Assembly (NCBI GenBank): GCA_028564675.1
Contig: JAOVVO010000196.1
Location: 54,101-118,100, forward strand
Origin: Onchocerca lupi
Lineage: Eukaryota; Nematoda; Chromadorea; Rhabditida; Onchocercidae
Length of the DNA: 64,000 nucleotides
Direction: 5' to 3'
Within the stretch, counting starts at the first letter, position 1, and every line of letters begins with the position of its first letter. Both the position numbers and the translations under genes were made by a program. The notes beneath the pieces are model-generated. The model saw only the letters and a program-made list of their open reading frames with translations. It made no database searches and was not told the origin of the DNA. Of this stretch, positions 1 to 12,100 are shown piece after piece.

Positions 1-97
1 TCATATCGTTGGTGGTAGCTTTTATTTGTTTAATCTTATTTTTAAAACACTGCAGAACTTCAGTATTGTTTGAATTTTTCCTAATCGGATAATTAAG

Positions 98-2680
98 GAC
101 TGCTGCAATTGATCATGTGAAACGAGAAGCGCGTGCAATGGCACGTCTTGACCATCCCGGCATAATCCGTTATTTCCATACTTGGATGGAAAAACCTCCT
201 TCTGGTTGGCAGCAAGCAAAAGATAAAGAAATTCTTCAAAACATGTATGTTTTCATGTATATTTTGCAAATCTGCTTTTTTTTTTTACCTTATTTTATAC
301 CATATTTAAAGTATATTTTCAGTTGCTCTGTTGAAGATTCAGTAAATAAATCCATAATTCATACATTGGAAAGTGAACGGAGTATAACCCAGTCAAAAAA
401 TCTTAAAGATAAGGCATGTGTTCTTTGAATTCATGAATTTCAAAAAAAAAAAAAAGATTTACTGATCGTACTTTTCATCTACACATACCTTTATTATATG
501 AAACGCATATACGGGAAAGTGATAATAACTCTGTATATGGGCAGTGCCGATATGCTCGTGTAAATGTCATTTGAGTAATTTAGGATTCGTCACTTAGTGA
601 AGAACTGTTAAATGGATTAAATTTAAATATATCTATCAAAGAAAAAGTTACCGTAAGTGGTAACACCGATAACCTTTCATGGATGAGCGATGATAATGAT
701 AATGAATTGAGAGCAGCAACAGCATTGGATTCATCTTCTTTCGATAATGACAACGAATCTATTGAACATGGAATCACTGCCCTAGCTAGTAATTTTTTTT
801 CAAAAATTTTTTATGCCCTGTTTTTTACTTATTCATATATTAACACTTTTTTTGTCGCTATATTATGTAATTTTTAAAAACTTTCTTCGACTTTATAATG
901 ATATAATGCTATATTCAAAGATTTAGATATGCAAGCTTTGTTATCTTTTGTTCATTTTATGTGCAGTTTGAGTAACCGCGCCAATCGATTGAATGGTGCT
1001 TTTTCTTCCTTTACTCCACAGATTTTATGGAATTCTGATAATAGATTTATTTAGATGTATTAATATTTTAATGGCGTAGATTTTCAGCAGGAAGTGATGA
1101 TTCAGCAGGTATAATTTTTGCTCACTGCGGAAACTGCTTGCGCAGCACTGAAGAACTCACAGAAGAAAAATCAAAAAATAGTAAATTATTGGATCCTCTT
1201 GAACCTCCTGCTGTTTTGGTCACAAGCATGTGTGATTTGCAAAATTGTAAAAACATCAAAGACTATGTTTATCTTTATATACAGATGGAGGTAATTTTTC
1301 ACATTTTGCATTTGTGAGATTTTGTATATTATTTTATAGTTTAAGGTGGTTAAAGTTAATATTAAAAAACTGCAATATAGGATTGAAATACCGCTTACTA
1401 AAAAAAATTTTTAAATTAGTCGTCTTCAGTTATGTCAAGAATTAACTCTGCATAATTGGTTGCTAGCAAATAATAAAAATGAAGATCGTGAAATAACGCG
1501 AATGCGTATATGGCTTGCAGAATTGGTTTGCGCCATTGATTACATTCACAGTCAGGGACTAATTCATAGAGATCTGAAGGTAAGTAATTTTCGGTATTTT
1601 CACTTCACACAGGCTCTGTAATCGCTAAAATGTTTTTTTGTGTTAGTTAGTATGCGGGATAATAGACATAAATGATATAATATCTTAGGTTGTATGCGTT
1701 CGTGTCATACACCATCATCTAACACACGTTTTATATTGTAGCCTCAGAATATATTTTTTTCCGCGGATAATTATTTGAAAATTGGTGATCTTGGTCTTGT
1801 GACAAATTATGTTACTGCTGATGAAAGGACTGATTGCAAACAAGATGTCATAACAAATATTTCTCATACGAGTCATGTTGGAACTCGTCTATATATGAGT
1901 CCAGAGCAGGTAGTTTTTCGCATTAAAAGATTTAAATGTTTTTTAGTTTTCCCTTTTATCCAGCACTGTATTGATATTTAGAAGATTGCACTGTTAAGTA
2001 TGCTGTAGTGTTTTGTTTCTATATTTGCAGTTGAAAGGCAAACCGTATAATGAAAAAATTGATGTCTTTTCACTCGGACTTATTTTTGTTGAGCTCATTG
2101 TTCCTTTTACAACTACTATGGAACGTCATAGCATCCTATCCGGTTTGCAAAATGACGTCATGCCGAAATGCTTGGATAATCTTCCATCTAAAGAGGTAAA
2201 AAATGGGCCCAATTTTTTTCGCTAATTGTTTCTTGAAGTTTTCTAAACACTGATATTTACCAAAGATTTACTGCTTAGTTGAATTCCTTCCAAATGCATT
2301 GTCTTCATAACTAGCGTCTTCATATCTTTTCTTAGAATAGCAGGATTTCTCTTTTTTAACAGAAGAGTATATTTCTTTTAAAAAATTCGAAGATTCTTAA
2401 TAGCCTCTGCTTTTCTAATTATTTTTTCATCAAGTTGTTGGGAGTACTTCTCAGCGCTTGAGAAATCTTGTGGAGACTTATTCCCTGCATGCAAACTAAA
2501 CCTGAGTGTAATATAATATTCTTGTAATTCTAGAAAAAGTTCGTTTCCTGGCTGACAGTTGTTGATCCTGAGCTTCGTCCATCTGCACGTCAATTAGCTG
2601 AATGTGACTATCTGCGTGATGAAGTGCTTATGTTAGGCACTTCATATTTTCGAGAACACACTTTCTCAGGAGTTCGTTAA
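98..2680 (+). CDS. pek-1: eIF2-alpha kinase PERK/PEK, C-terminal kinase domain (5' end outside window)
   Basis: ER-membrane stress kinase that phosphorylates eIF2-alpha during the unfolded protein response. Exons read here: 98-244, 323-413, 584-788, 1088-1290, 1430-1579, 1742-1909, 2031-2195, 2534-2680; all phases agree. Seen: HPGIIRYFHTWME (PERK N-lobe signature), a long acidic Ser/Asp-rich insert of about 150 residues between the N-lobe strands, then VYLYIQMELC at the hinge, LIHRDLKPQNIFF catalytic loop, IGDLGLV in place of DFG, GTRLYMSPEQ, and VDPELRPSARQLAE near the end. The hinge-flanking insert and the GTxLYMSPEQ box separate PERK from GCN2 and PKR-type kinases. The lumenal sensor and transmembrane part must lie upstream of base 1. 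The DFG motif reads DLG here (D-L-G). The intron after base 413 needs a GC donor, and the acceptor at 1081-1090 is a tandem CAGCAG. Confidence 0.95.
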
Positions 2681-3144
2681 ACTTATTTGAAAAAGTGCCA
2701 ATGGATGCCATCAGAATGGGCTTTCATGGACCTAATCTTTCTGAACTATTCTTTTCTCTTGAATCATTTCTTCAGCAGAATAATTTCTTTAGAGTGCAAC
2801 CGTAATTTTTTTTTTAAATGTTAATGTGCTAATCGACACTGTATTTCAGTTCGATCGCATCAGTCTTCATATTATGTTTCACTTTTGTCAGTAAATATTT
2901 AGTTGTTTAAATTTTCAACTCCAAGTCAGATAATGTCAAACACGTGTTAGGAGGTTGCAGATTCGCTTAGTAGTCTGAAGCCTTTGATGGTTTATTCTTT
3001 TTCTAGTAATCTGTATAAGTGATTTTCAAATTCCTTTGCTATATCGCATTCCATGTATAACTTTGTTTAACTAGGGAAAAATTTATCTGTCTTCGTCACA
3101 TGCTTGAAACTTTAATTAAACCGACAGAAGTTTTCGTTATCCTT

Positions 3145-3150
3145 AATAAA
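3145..3150 (+). terminator. possible poly(A) signal of PERK gene
   Basis: AATAAA, 465 bases beyond the PERK stop codon. In such AT-rich DNA the hexamer is common by chance, so this is only a candidate. Confidence 0.25.
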
Positions 3151-4692
3151 ATACAGGGTTACCAGCATACAGGTGATGGTAGTAGTTCTATGTTTATAAT
3201 CAAATTAAGCTTTGTGTATAGTGTTTGTGTGTGATGGCGAGAGCGTTAGTATGCTAATTTCAGTCCTTATTTTTGGACTAAACACAAGTGCCTTTTTCAA
3301 GTATTTCTGGCATAATCTATTGCTATTAAAGATTCATCCGAACTGAAAACTTTTGATGTTTATGGTTGTGCAAGAAACTGAAGATAAAGATGTCATGTAC
3401 ATAATTTTTATATCATATTTGTTGTATCCTTATCTTCTGCTCATCGCTTTAGGTTTCGGATCACTAGGTCATCATCATTGTTTTTGACAAATCGCATTAT
3501 TAAAAATGCCTTTTTTCAGCGTCTTTTTCGTGCTTATAGCATGAATGCTGCTATGTCAGTCGGTTTTCTTTCTGTTATGTATTAAAAATCTACAATGAAT
3601 GAAGGAGATGAACTACATGATGTGCCGTTTTCACTGCAATTTGGATTTCATAAGGGCATCTATCTGTGACTGAAAAGATTTCTGTCAGTGTAAGATGAAA
3701 ATATCAGAGAAGAGGATGTATTCAATTTTCTGCGATGACATATGTCTACAATTGAAGAGTCTTCTTTTAAAGTTAAGAGGTCCCCATCTTCGTAGATTTG
3801 TTTCAAGATCGATCCCGAAAAAGGGATGGAAAAGCAGAGAGTAGCAATATAGTCTGAAATAGCTCACCTTACCTGTGGGGCGTCATTCAATTAATCAGAG
3901 ACAATACGAATTTGATTGTCGAAGGAGGATGACCATATGTTAGTTTATTTGCAATGGACCGCTGTTTCAGAAACCTGAACAGCGTAACGATTCCATCAAC
4001 AGTTTAGTAGATGAATGTCATCAGCAAAATAGGTTAGTTAGTCAACTGATAATTCTGCATCAAATGAGAAATGCTTTTTAATTTCAGTAAAAATATACTA
4101 TATAAATATACATGAAGTGAGATATTTGTATGTGTTATTAAATACGTTTACTGTGTGCTCGTAATGAGTACTGGATATGACCAAGGTTACATTTCTTTTA
4201 CTGCATAGAAAGAAAAAATTGATCGGAAAGTATGTGAAGATATTTTTGGCATCTGAAGTATCCGAATTCAGTGGTAGGGTAAGAGAAAACAATATGAATA
4301 GATGAAGTAAACTTAAAGTAGATGAAAGACTGTTTATGAATAAGACATCATGGTATATCAATATTCGGTAGCAGAGCATTCATACATACATCGAGAACGT
4401 TCTCGTTCAATGTCGCATTCTTCTGGATCTGTTGATCAAAGATGGAAGTGCGAATCTGCTCTGTCACGTATTATGTCATATATCACGCATTCCAGAGGAG
4501 TAAATGCAATTTGATAAATTGTAAATATGTTGTTAATACAAGTAGTAGTAACAGATGGACATAGTAGCAGAATGAATGGAAGGATTGAGTAGTAAATCAT
4601 CGGGCAGGGTGGTTTTGAAATGGATGACAAAAGAAGCACGTATTATCCATTTCCATTGCCGAACCGCCTTACGCCTACTATGTTACTACAAC

Positions 4693-4731
4693 CGATGCTG
4701 CCGCTGCTACTGCTACTGCTACTGCTGCTGA
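4693..4731. repeat. imperfect CTG/CTA trinucleotide tract
   Basis: GCTG/GCTA triplets repeated about twelve times with interruptions. It is open in more than one frame but has no splice or start context that supports coding. Confidence 0.7.
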
Positions 4732-4935
4732 GAAGAGTGTTGGAAAGGCCGACCCCCCACTGCTAGCAGCAGACCAGACAAGACGCATTGATCGGTCGAT
4801 TAGTTCTATCGTGTTATGGGTCACTGGCAAATCGATCTCTCTCAACATCGTCATCGTCATCATCATCATCCATCCAATTGAACAGAACAAAAAAACCTAT
4901 TGCTATGTACTACTTACTGATTGCTGCTCAAATTG

Positions 4936-5131
4936 TTCCACACCACACACATACACGCACACACACACACACACACATACACACACATATACACACACAT
5001 ACACGTACATATGCATACATATATATACATACACGCATAGATACACATAAACATACACACATACATATACACATAGATAATATCACGTACACGCCTACAC
5101 ACATACATACTTTTACACACATAACGCATAT
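4936..5131. repeat. CA/TA-type microsatellite
   Basis: About 195 bases dominated by ACAC and ACAT units with interspersed TATA. The long ORFs of His/Thr and Cys/Val composition on the two strands here are products of the repeat. Confidence 0.9.
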
Positions 5132-6155
5132 GCGCATATTCGTGGTCAATTCAATTGCATTTTCCTATTTCACATACTGTTTTATTAATTTTCCAATGCT
5201 TGGTATATATATTCAGATGTATGTTAAATTAGTCCATCCGAGGTATATGGACTTAGCTGATAAGTTTTGCAGAAGTGACAGATATTTGAGAGATGTTTCT
5301 GGAATAGATCTCTACAGATATTATGTCCTCATTGAATAGCTAGTTTCAATAATTCGTTAGATTTTATTGCTTTCGTGTATTACTCGTAACTCTGTTCATT
5401 ACTTCCAACTATCGTCAAAAATGCGACGAAAGACTGAAATTTTCTTTAGAAACATGAGACGAACATATGAAAATTTCCCTTGACTGCTATTCATAAAAGT
5501 GATTTTTAATAATATTTTCTGGTTACACTAATCAACTATAATGATTGTTCAAAATAGCCAATATTTCGTAAATTCATTTCTGTCAAAAATTAACTTTTTT
5601 TTTCTTACCAATAACAATTAGCAGATGTCAGTTTTTCTTCGATTTTTTGACATATATGACATATACTGTCACATTGATTATATCATTATTTTTTGCTGCG
5701 AATATCTTGTATTTATCACTGCTTAAGGTATTATGATGTCTTATATATTTCTATAATTCATGTAATTTTCAAGATATTTTCGGTTCGGATGCAGAAAACT
5801 ATTTGCAATTACCATTGAGCCGTGATGAGCGAAATATTAAGCGCAAATTACACGGAAGGAAGCATGAAGGAAAGCACCCACAAGTGCATTCGTAAAGTTC
5901 GTGTTTTTAAATATTCGAGAATCAAAATAATCTTCATACTTTTTTACCAATTGTCTAACGTATGATTTGAATGAATTGTATCAAACTGATATTAGAGAGC
6001 ATAGATCGTACTGAATCATTAAATAAATTGATGAAGATGGAAATTTATCTCGACTGCAATTCAAAAAAAGATTTCTCAATATTTTTTGTCTCTCAACCAC
6101 ACGTAAATTTTCGTTTGTTAAGTTAATCAAACAATCTAAATTGATTCAGTTACAA

Positions 6156-9100
6156 ATGCTTCAGTTGTATTTTCAGGTCATAATTGATGGTAATGACAAT
6201 AATTTAATGGATGAACTTGTCGAAGACCTCAGTGGTTCTGTATATAGGAGTGATCAAAGGCATGAAGTGAATCTTTCAATGCTTAATCCATCTCAATTTT
6301 TTCCGCAAGCCCTCTTCCCTCTTTATCATACATCTCTTTATTCATATCTTCTCTACCATATATTTCAGTATCACTATTTCTGGAAGAAATTGCTATATGA
6401 AAAATCCGAAAAGATTTTAAAGATTGCAATGTTGCTTGGCTCTTAGGCAGTAACAGTCTCAAAACAACAACCATCTTGATTATTAGCTGAAATTTTCATA
6501 CAAAAATTCCTATCACGAAGGGTCGAAGAATCTTTTCTTGAGTATTTTTATAAGTGTCTTTCAGATTTTCTCGTCCGATGTATCATTACTAGTATTTTTG
6601 GAAGTGTTCATTGCATCTTCCTAAAATTACTTTAAGGTGTTATGGTCAAATTCTTCTGTCTCAGAAAATTAAGCTCAGAATCCTTTACTGGGAACTAACC
6701 GTCCCTAAATGACTTGTGGCTGAACGTAGCTGCTAGTGGACTTCAGCAGTGCTGTTTCAGAGACATGAGCCGAAGAATAGCGTCTCTCGAGGCAGACATC
6801 GTTTAGCGACGTTTTCGCTTCGTTCGGTGATTGACGGTGGAGTACAAAGCAAGTTTAACATCACATGCCTTCTTTGTAAACGCAGATTCGCATACAACGA
6901 TGCCAGGTCGACGTTTCTAGTGAGTACTGCAAAAATGAGTTACTGACACCGTCAAGAATGAAATATTTATGCTTTGTTCAATTCCATTTCAAACATTTTT
7001 TCCCATTCAAATGTCAAAGATGATGGATTCTAGGCTTATTACATTTGTGATGATTGTATGGAGAGCGAAAAGGGACACGCCGAAGAGTTAGAAGCCACTT
7101 TAGTGGTAAGCATACTGAAGATTATGCACTATTTTGCATATCTTTCCTTTTTTTTTCACGACAGATATTTATCATATATTTTCTGGATAAGATTTTACCA
7201 TGTAATACCGTTGAAAATATTATTGCTCTAAAATGCTTCAAATTTTTGGACGAATTGGTATTTGTAAACCTTAATTTCTAGTTTTCAAGAGACACTCTTC
7301 TGGCTTTATTTGAAATAAGAGAATAAATGCATATTTTGTGCTTAATTCATACAACTTTGAATCATTTTCGAATTACAGAGCTGTACATAATATTATTTAG
7401 CAAATATATAATATTTCCTTCTTGAGACTTGACTAAATCACTTCTGTTATCTTATCTATTCATGAAAATGACATTCTGAATATGAGGGTTGGATATATTT
7501 TGATTTTTTCATTTTTTATAAGAAATGACAATTTCAGAATAATGATAAAGCACGACCAATATCGACAAGTTGTACCGGCGAGGATTTGGATGCTTATGAC
7601 CACTGTAAATGTCAAAATTGTGTTCGAAGGCAGTACGTATAATTTTAAGTGTTAACGATTCCACCTCAGCTCTTCAATTTGTTTTTGAAATTTCCAATTT
7701 TCTTAGAAAACAAAACACAATTAGCTCACAGTTGTTAACATACTACTTTTCATGCGAAGATTTTTCGCTTGAATAGTGCGACATGGTTAAGATGTTCTTA
7801 TTCATCAATTGTTAACACAAAAATTTGTTTAGACTTATGAATGGAGAACGACGAAAGGAGGCAGAAATACTGCAAAGATGTTGGCATGATTTACGTCAGA
7901 ATATCCGACAGATGTTCCGGGATGGTCTAAATGCCAATATGACATCATCAAAAGGAAAACGATTCAATGTGGACAAGATAAAACGAAATGTTACGATGTA
8001 AGCGAAAACACTTGTGAACAAAGTCACATTATCCTGAATTGGAATAGTTCGACAAGTTGTTCTTGGGTATTTTCAGCGTTGCATAATGAAGTTTTCAAAA
8101 GTTTTTTTATTAAAAAATCATGATATATATATACTTAAAATTGCTGGATAAAATAAAAGGGCTAAATTTTTCAGTTTTATTTTATTTGTATAGTGCACTG
8201 CAAATGCAAACTTAGTGAACAATATTTTTTACAATAATTTAACGACAAGTAAAATATTGCTCAGATTGGCTGAAAAGGATCCTCATCAATTGTACAAACG
8301 ACTGGAAAGTATCGGTCATGAATACGTTATGAATCTGAAATCAGATGATCTATGGCAAATATTGGTGGCCCCTCAAGTCGTACCTGCTCTCATTCAGGTT
8401 TCACTTGCTTTATGGAGTTTCCGTTTACGGTTTAGTTCTTTTTAGAAGAAATTTCAGAATAAATATTATAAAGCGAATCAATTACTCCTAGGTTGCAGCT
8501 TTATGAAGCCGGTGCTAGTGAAGAGCAAATGGAGCTTGAACGAGCTAAACTTTTTATCAGAACCTTGCTTGATCGCTTTTCTTGCCAGCAGGAAACTGCA
8601 AAAAATATGTCATCATTATTGACCGTTTTAGTAAGTAATTTTCCTATAGAAATATTTGACTAAATTATTAATATAACAGAATTTTTAGAGAAATGATCTG
8701 AAAATAAAGATGAGGAGATAGAACAGAAATACATAATAATTTTTAGTAATGAGTTTTGGGCTGGGTATTTTATCCATTCTGTGAGTACTAAGAAAAACCA
8801 ATTTTGGAACATATAATATGCTAAAGTGTATTCCAAAAATGGAATATGAATATTTGCAATAAAAGCGAAATTGGAACGAAAAAAATATTGTTTTCTCAAA
8901 GTTCAAAATAATAACATGAATAATTGTTGCCAATGAATACCTCTTATCCTGCTATCTGCATTATACTAGTCATCCGAATAATTCATTTAGGATGAAGATT
9001 ATCTTTCGCAATTCGGCATTAGTTGGAAAGTCGTAAATCATCACATTTTCGATCGAGTTATTTATCAAGATGATCTCTTATTAAATTATCTGCCCAGCTT

Positions 9101-12100
9101 AGAAAATACTCTCAAGTAGGTTGATTTTTTATTTAATATTCTCGCAAACAGCGCGACTAGTCAGTACTGATTTCAAAATTGTGTTTCACTGAAATAATTA
9201 CCACCTGATTATCTATATGTTTTTGGACTTATGACCGATTCGTTTGCTTCATAAAAACCTTGTAAATTCAAGCTATTTTCCTGATATAACTCATCTGGAT
9301 ATAGAATTTATATCTGGTGCATTATTTCTTCCGTTGCTGACTCAACTACGCATCGGACTTACATAGTTTCCTGATATAGGTTTACGGAACTTCAGATCCT
9401 GAAGGAAAGATGCCGCTATTAATCTATCCTTTTCTCTCGCAATCTAGTTTTCATTAATTCAAACCTTTTACTTTAGCCAACAACATGCAGTAGCGCTTTT
9501 AGGCTTGAAATTTCCATAATCTTGCATTTTAGTTTTTTATATAATTCCATAATAAGTATCTAGGTAAGGTTCTATAAAGTCCTAATTAATACAACATATA
9601 CTTTTGAGAGGAATAATTGGAATTCTTGCACCCATTGCTCACAAGTTATTCTAACTGAGCCTTTCCTGCACTGATATAACATTGATATACCCGAGATCAC
9701 ATCACACTCGTGGCGAACCATAAAGATGATTTTTTAAAGAATTTTATCTCACATATCATGTATTTAGCATTTTTGAGACTGATGTCATACATATTATTAA
9801 TATTGTTATAATTACACAGTGCTGCACAAAGTGTGGAAATCGTTTAGAGGAACCTATTCAGTGTTCTGTATAATTTTTATATTCGGCTGCTCAATATAAC
9901 AGTAACGCTTAAAAATAGATATATTAAAGTATAACTGTTTGACAGATGTAAACTGATAGTGCATGACGATGAAAACGAAGGAGATCGTCAACGGGCTTGC
10001 ACTGAAGCTAATCGTGAGGACATTCCACAAGGCGCGCTCGAACTTGCTCAAAGCTTTCGTGTTTTTCATAAATTAATGGTTACAAGTAGAGAAATATTTA
10101 AAAAGGCCAGTGCAAATATCGTGTTATATAGTGAACAGCAAAAAGTTATTAATCACGTAAGTTGTGTGAAATAATCAATCGTCTTTTTAGAAAATTCACG
10201 AAATGATGCTAAATTATTTGTGGACCATTCCGTCTACTCTTCTCTTAGCGAGCAAATCTAAGTTTATTTTATGTTTTCAGTTCCCCTTTGTTTCAAAAAG
10301 ATTTGGATTTCAATCAATGTTTCCAGATTAAGCGCAAAACGAAAGGTGAATTATTGAACGAGGATTTAGAATTTTTCAAAAGCCAACGGAAAATGGTCCA
10401 CAATTGCATTTTGCGAAAAGACCAATATTATCAGTGGCATGCCGGTTCAACTGCTGTTGGAAATTTAACTGATTTAATAAATGATGGATGGTAAGCTTTG
10501 CTTAATTCATTATGTTTGGATATTTTTGTTATAACATGCTGTAGATAAAATCTTTTATTGCTTCCAAAAGAAAATTTAAACAATTAGATATTGCATAAGA
10601 ATGGCAGTGCTTAAAATGTATTGAAGCACTGCAGCGCATGTGCTACAGTACTTCATGGATTCTGTGAAAATACTATCAAATGTTAGCTGATATAGACTAT
10701 GCGGTCCAAAGCAAGATTAACGAATAGGGCTAACGAAAAATTTTTGATATAAATATCATTAATCATTTTGAGATGCTTGGATTTACACATGTGGCTTGTA
10801 GTTGCGTTTTGTTTTGAACATCTATATAGCCCATTTTTATAGATTATTTCTGTGTAAATGCTCGGAAATAAACTTTATATGGAGGCGCTGTCCAGCTAAT
10901 TTAAAAATATCTTTTCTGCTCTTTATCAGGTTGATCCAATTTTTATTTCTAGCGATGTCAACATGTGCAAATCATATCATTTCAGTGATAATAGCGATTC
11001 GGAAGCTGATGATGTTAATCTATCGGAAAGATTACATGAGCTCATTGAAGAGGGACCCGCAACTTCTGTTTGTATTGGTTAGTTTTTATGAGCACTTGTA
11101 TATCCTTTTAAAGAATATTATTTGTGCAACTTCTATCAAGAAGACCTTTTTCGTATATTTATAGTGATAAAGCGTTACCATTCCTTTACAGTAGTGCTTA
11201 AAAGCTCGACAATATACAGTTAATATTATTTCGTTGTGATGTGTTCTAAATGATATCACTATATGGATTATTTTCATCTTGCATTCGGACTGGAATGATA
11301 TGATGAAAATGTTTTCAGATGAAAATGGCGAAGTGCTGCCATGTGTGCGATGCAAGAGATGCACTCTTCGATACTGTTCTTGTGATGAATGTCGAATTTC
11401 GCACATTATTACTTGTGGTTTACTAATTGATAACGAGGATATAAGTACTTTAGTATGGGTCTGCACTTTATTGTCGAATTTGTGTTTTTGCAGTTATTGC
11501 ATATGCAGTTTCTATCTAATTAAATTTCATCTTTACAGCCTGTGAGTGAGTGCTATGATAGAAGTAATGATAAAGATTCGGATTCAGAACAATCGCAGCG
11601 AAAAAAATCATCTCTTCCAGAGATTAAACGTTTATCTAATCGCAATTTACGGTTTCAGACTGCAAGAGCGCTGTTCACTCTACACGATCATCACAATGTA
11701 CCAGTTTTTATTCTTTTTCTACACTTTTTTCCTCATTTAGAAATTTTTTATTTTTTTGGCACTTTTGAATTACTAGTATATTCATAGGATTGATAGTATT
11801 TTATTCGAGGAACTGTCACTTAGAGGTGAAAATTGAAAGTCAAGGATGCTTATAAAGGGCATATTGTCAAGAAAAATTCTGTTGATTCATCGGAAGTTTC
11901 AAATGGCGCACCCAACATTTATCCTCTATTTTCAACGTGGATAATTGGAATAGTTTTATCAAATTGCGGTCAATGTTTTTGTTAATGTCTTCTTTCATGG
12001 AACAAATATTTAGAAAAAAGAAACAGCTTGGGGCGATTGGCAGGTACCAGATAGTTACTCAAATGATATCGATTGTCTCGGCCATTGTCTTTGTGAAAGA

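Larger units (their letters stand above)
2681..6155. other. intergenic region between PERK and FAM193 genes
   Basis: No gene that I can support. It holds the PERK 3' flank (a possible AATAAA at 3145-3150), a CTG/CTA-rich tract at 4693-4731 and a long CA-type microsatellite at 4936-5131. Two coding-like fragments deserve mention: a 41-codon ORF at 5216-5341 whose ATG follows directly on TATTCAG, and an open block at 5774-5881 (contains SRDERNIKRKLHGRKHEG) that could be an upstream exon of FAM193 because a donor at CACAA/GTGCAT would give the right phase into 6177. Confidence 0.5.

Noticed and set aside
4098..4379. 93-codon minus-strand ORF
   Set aside because: Composition is Leu/Ser/Phe-rich as expected from AT-rich non-coding DNA; no splice or start context.
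4788..5339. 183-codon plus-strand ORF rich in His and Thr, and the minus-strand Cys/Val ORFs
   Set aside because: They are translations of the CA microsatellite; only the last 41 codons have ordinary composition.
9829..9860. Possible Cys-rich exon (CCTKCGN) in FAM193
   Set aside because: It cannot be joined in phase; exon 9115 connects directly to 9946 with leftover AA plus A.
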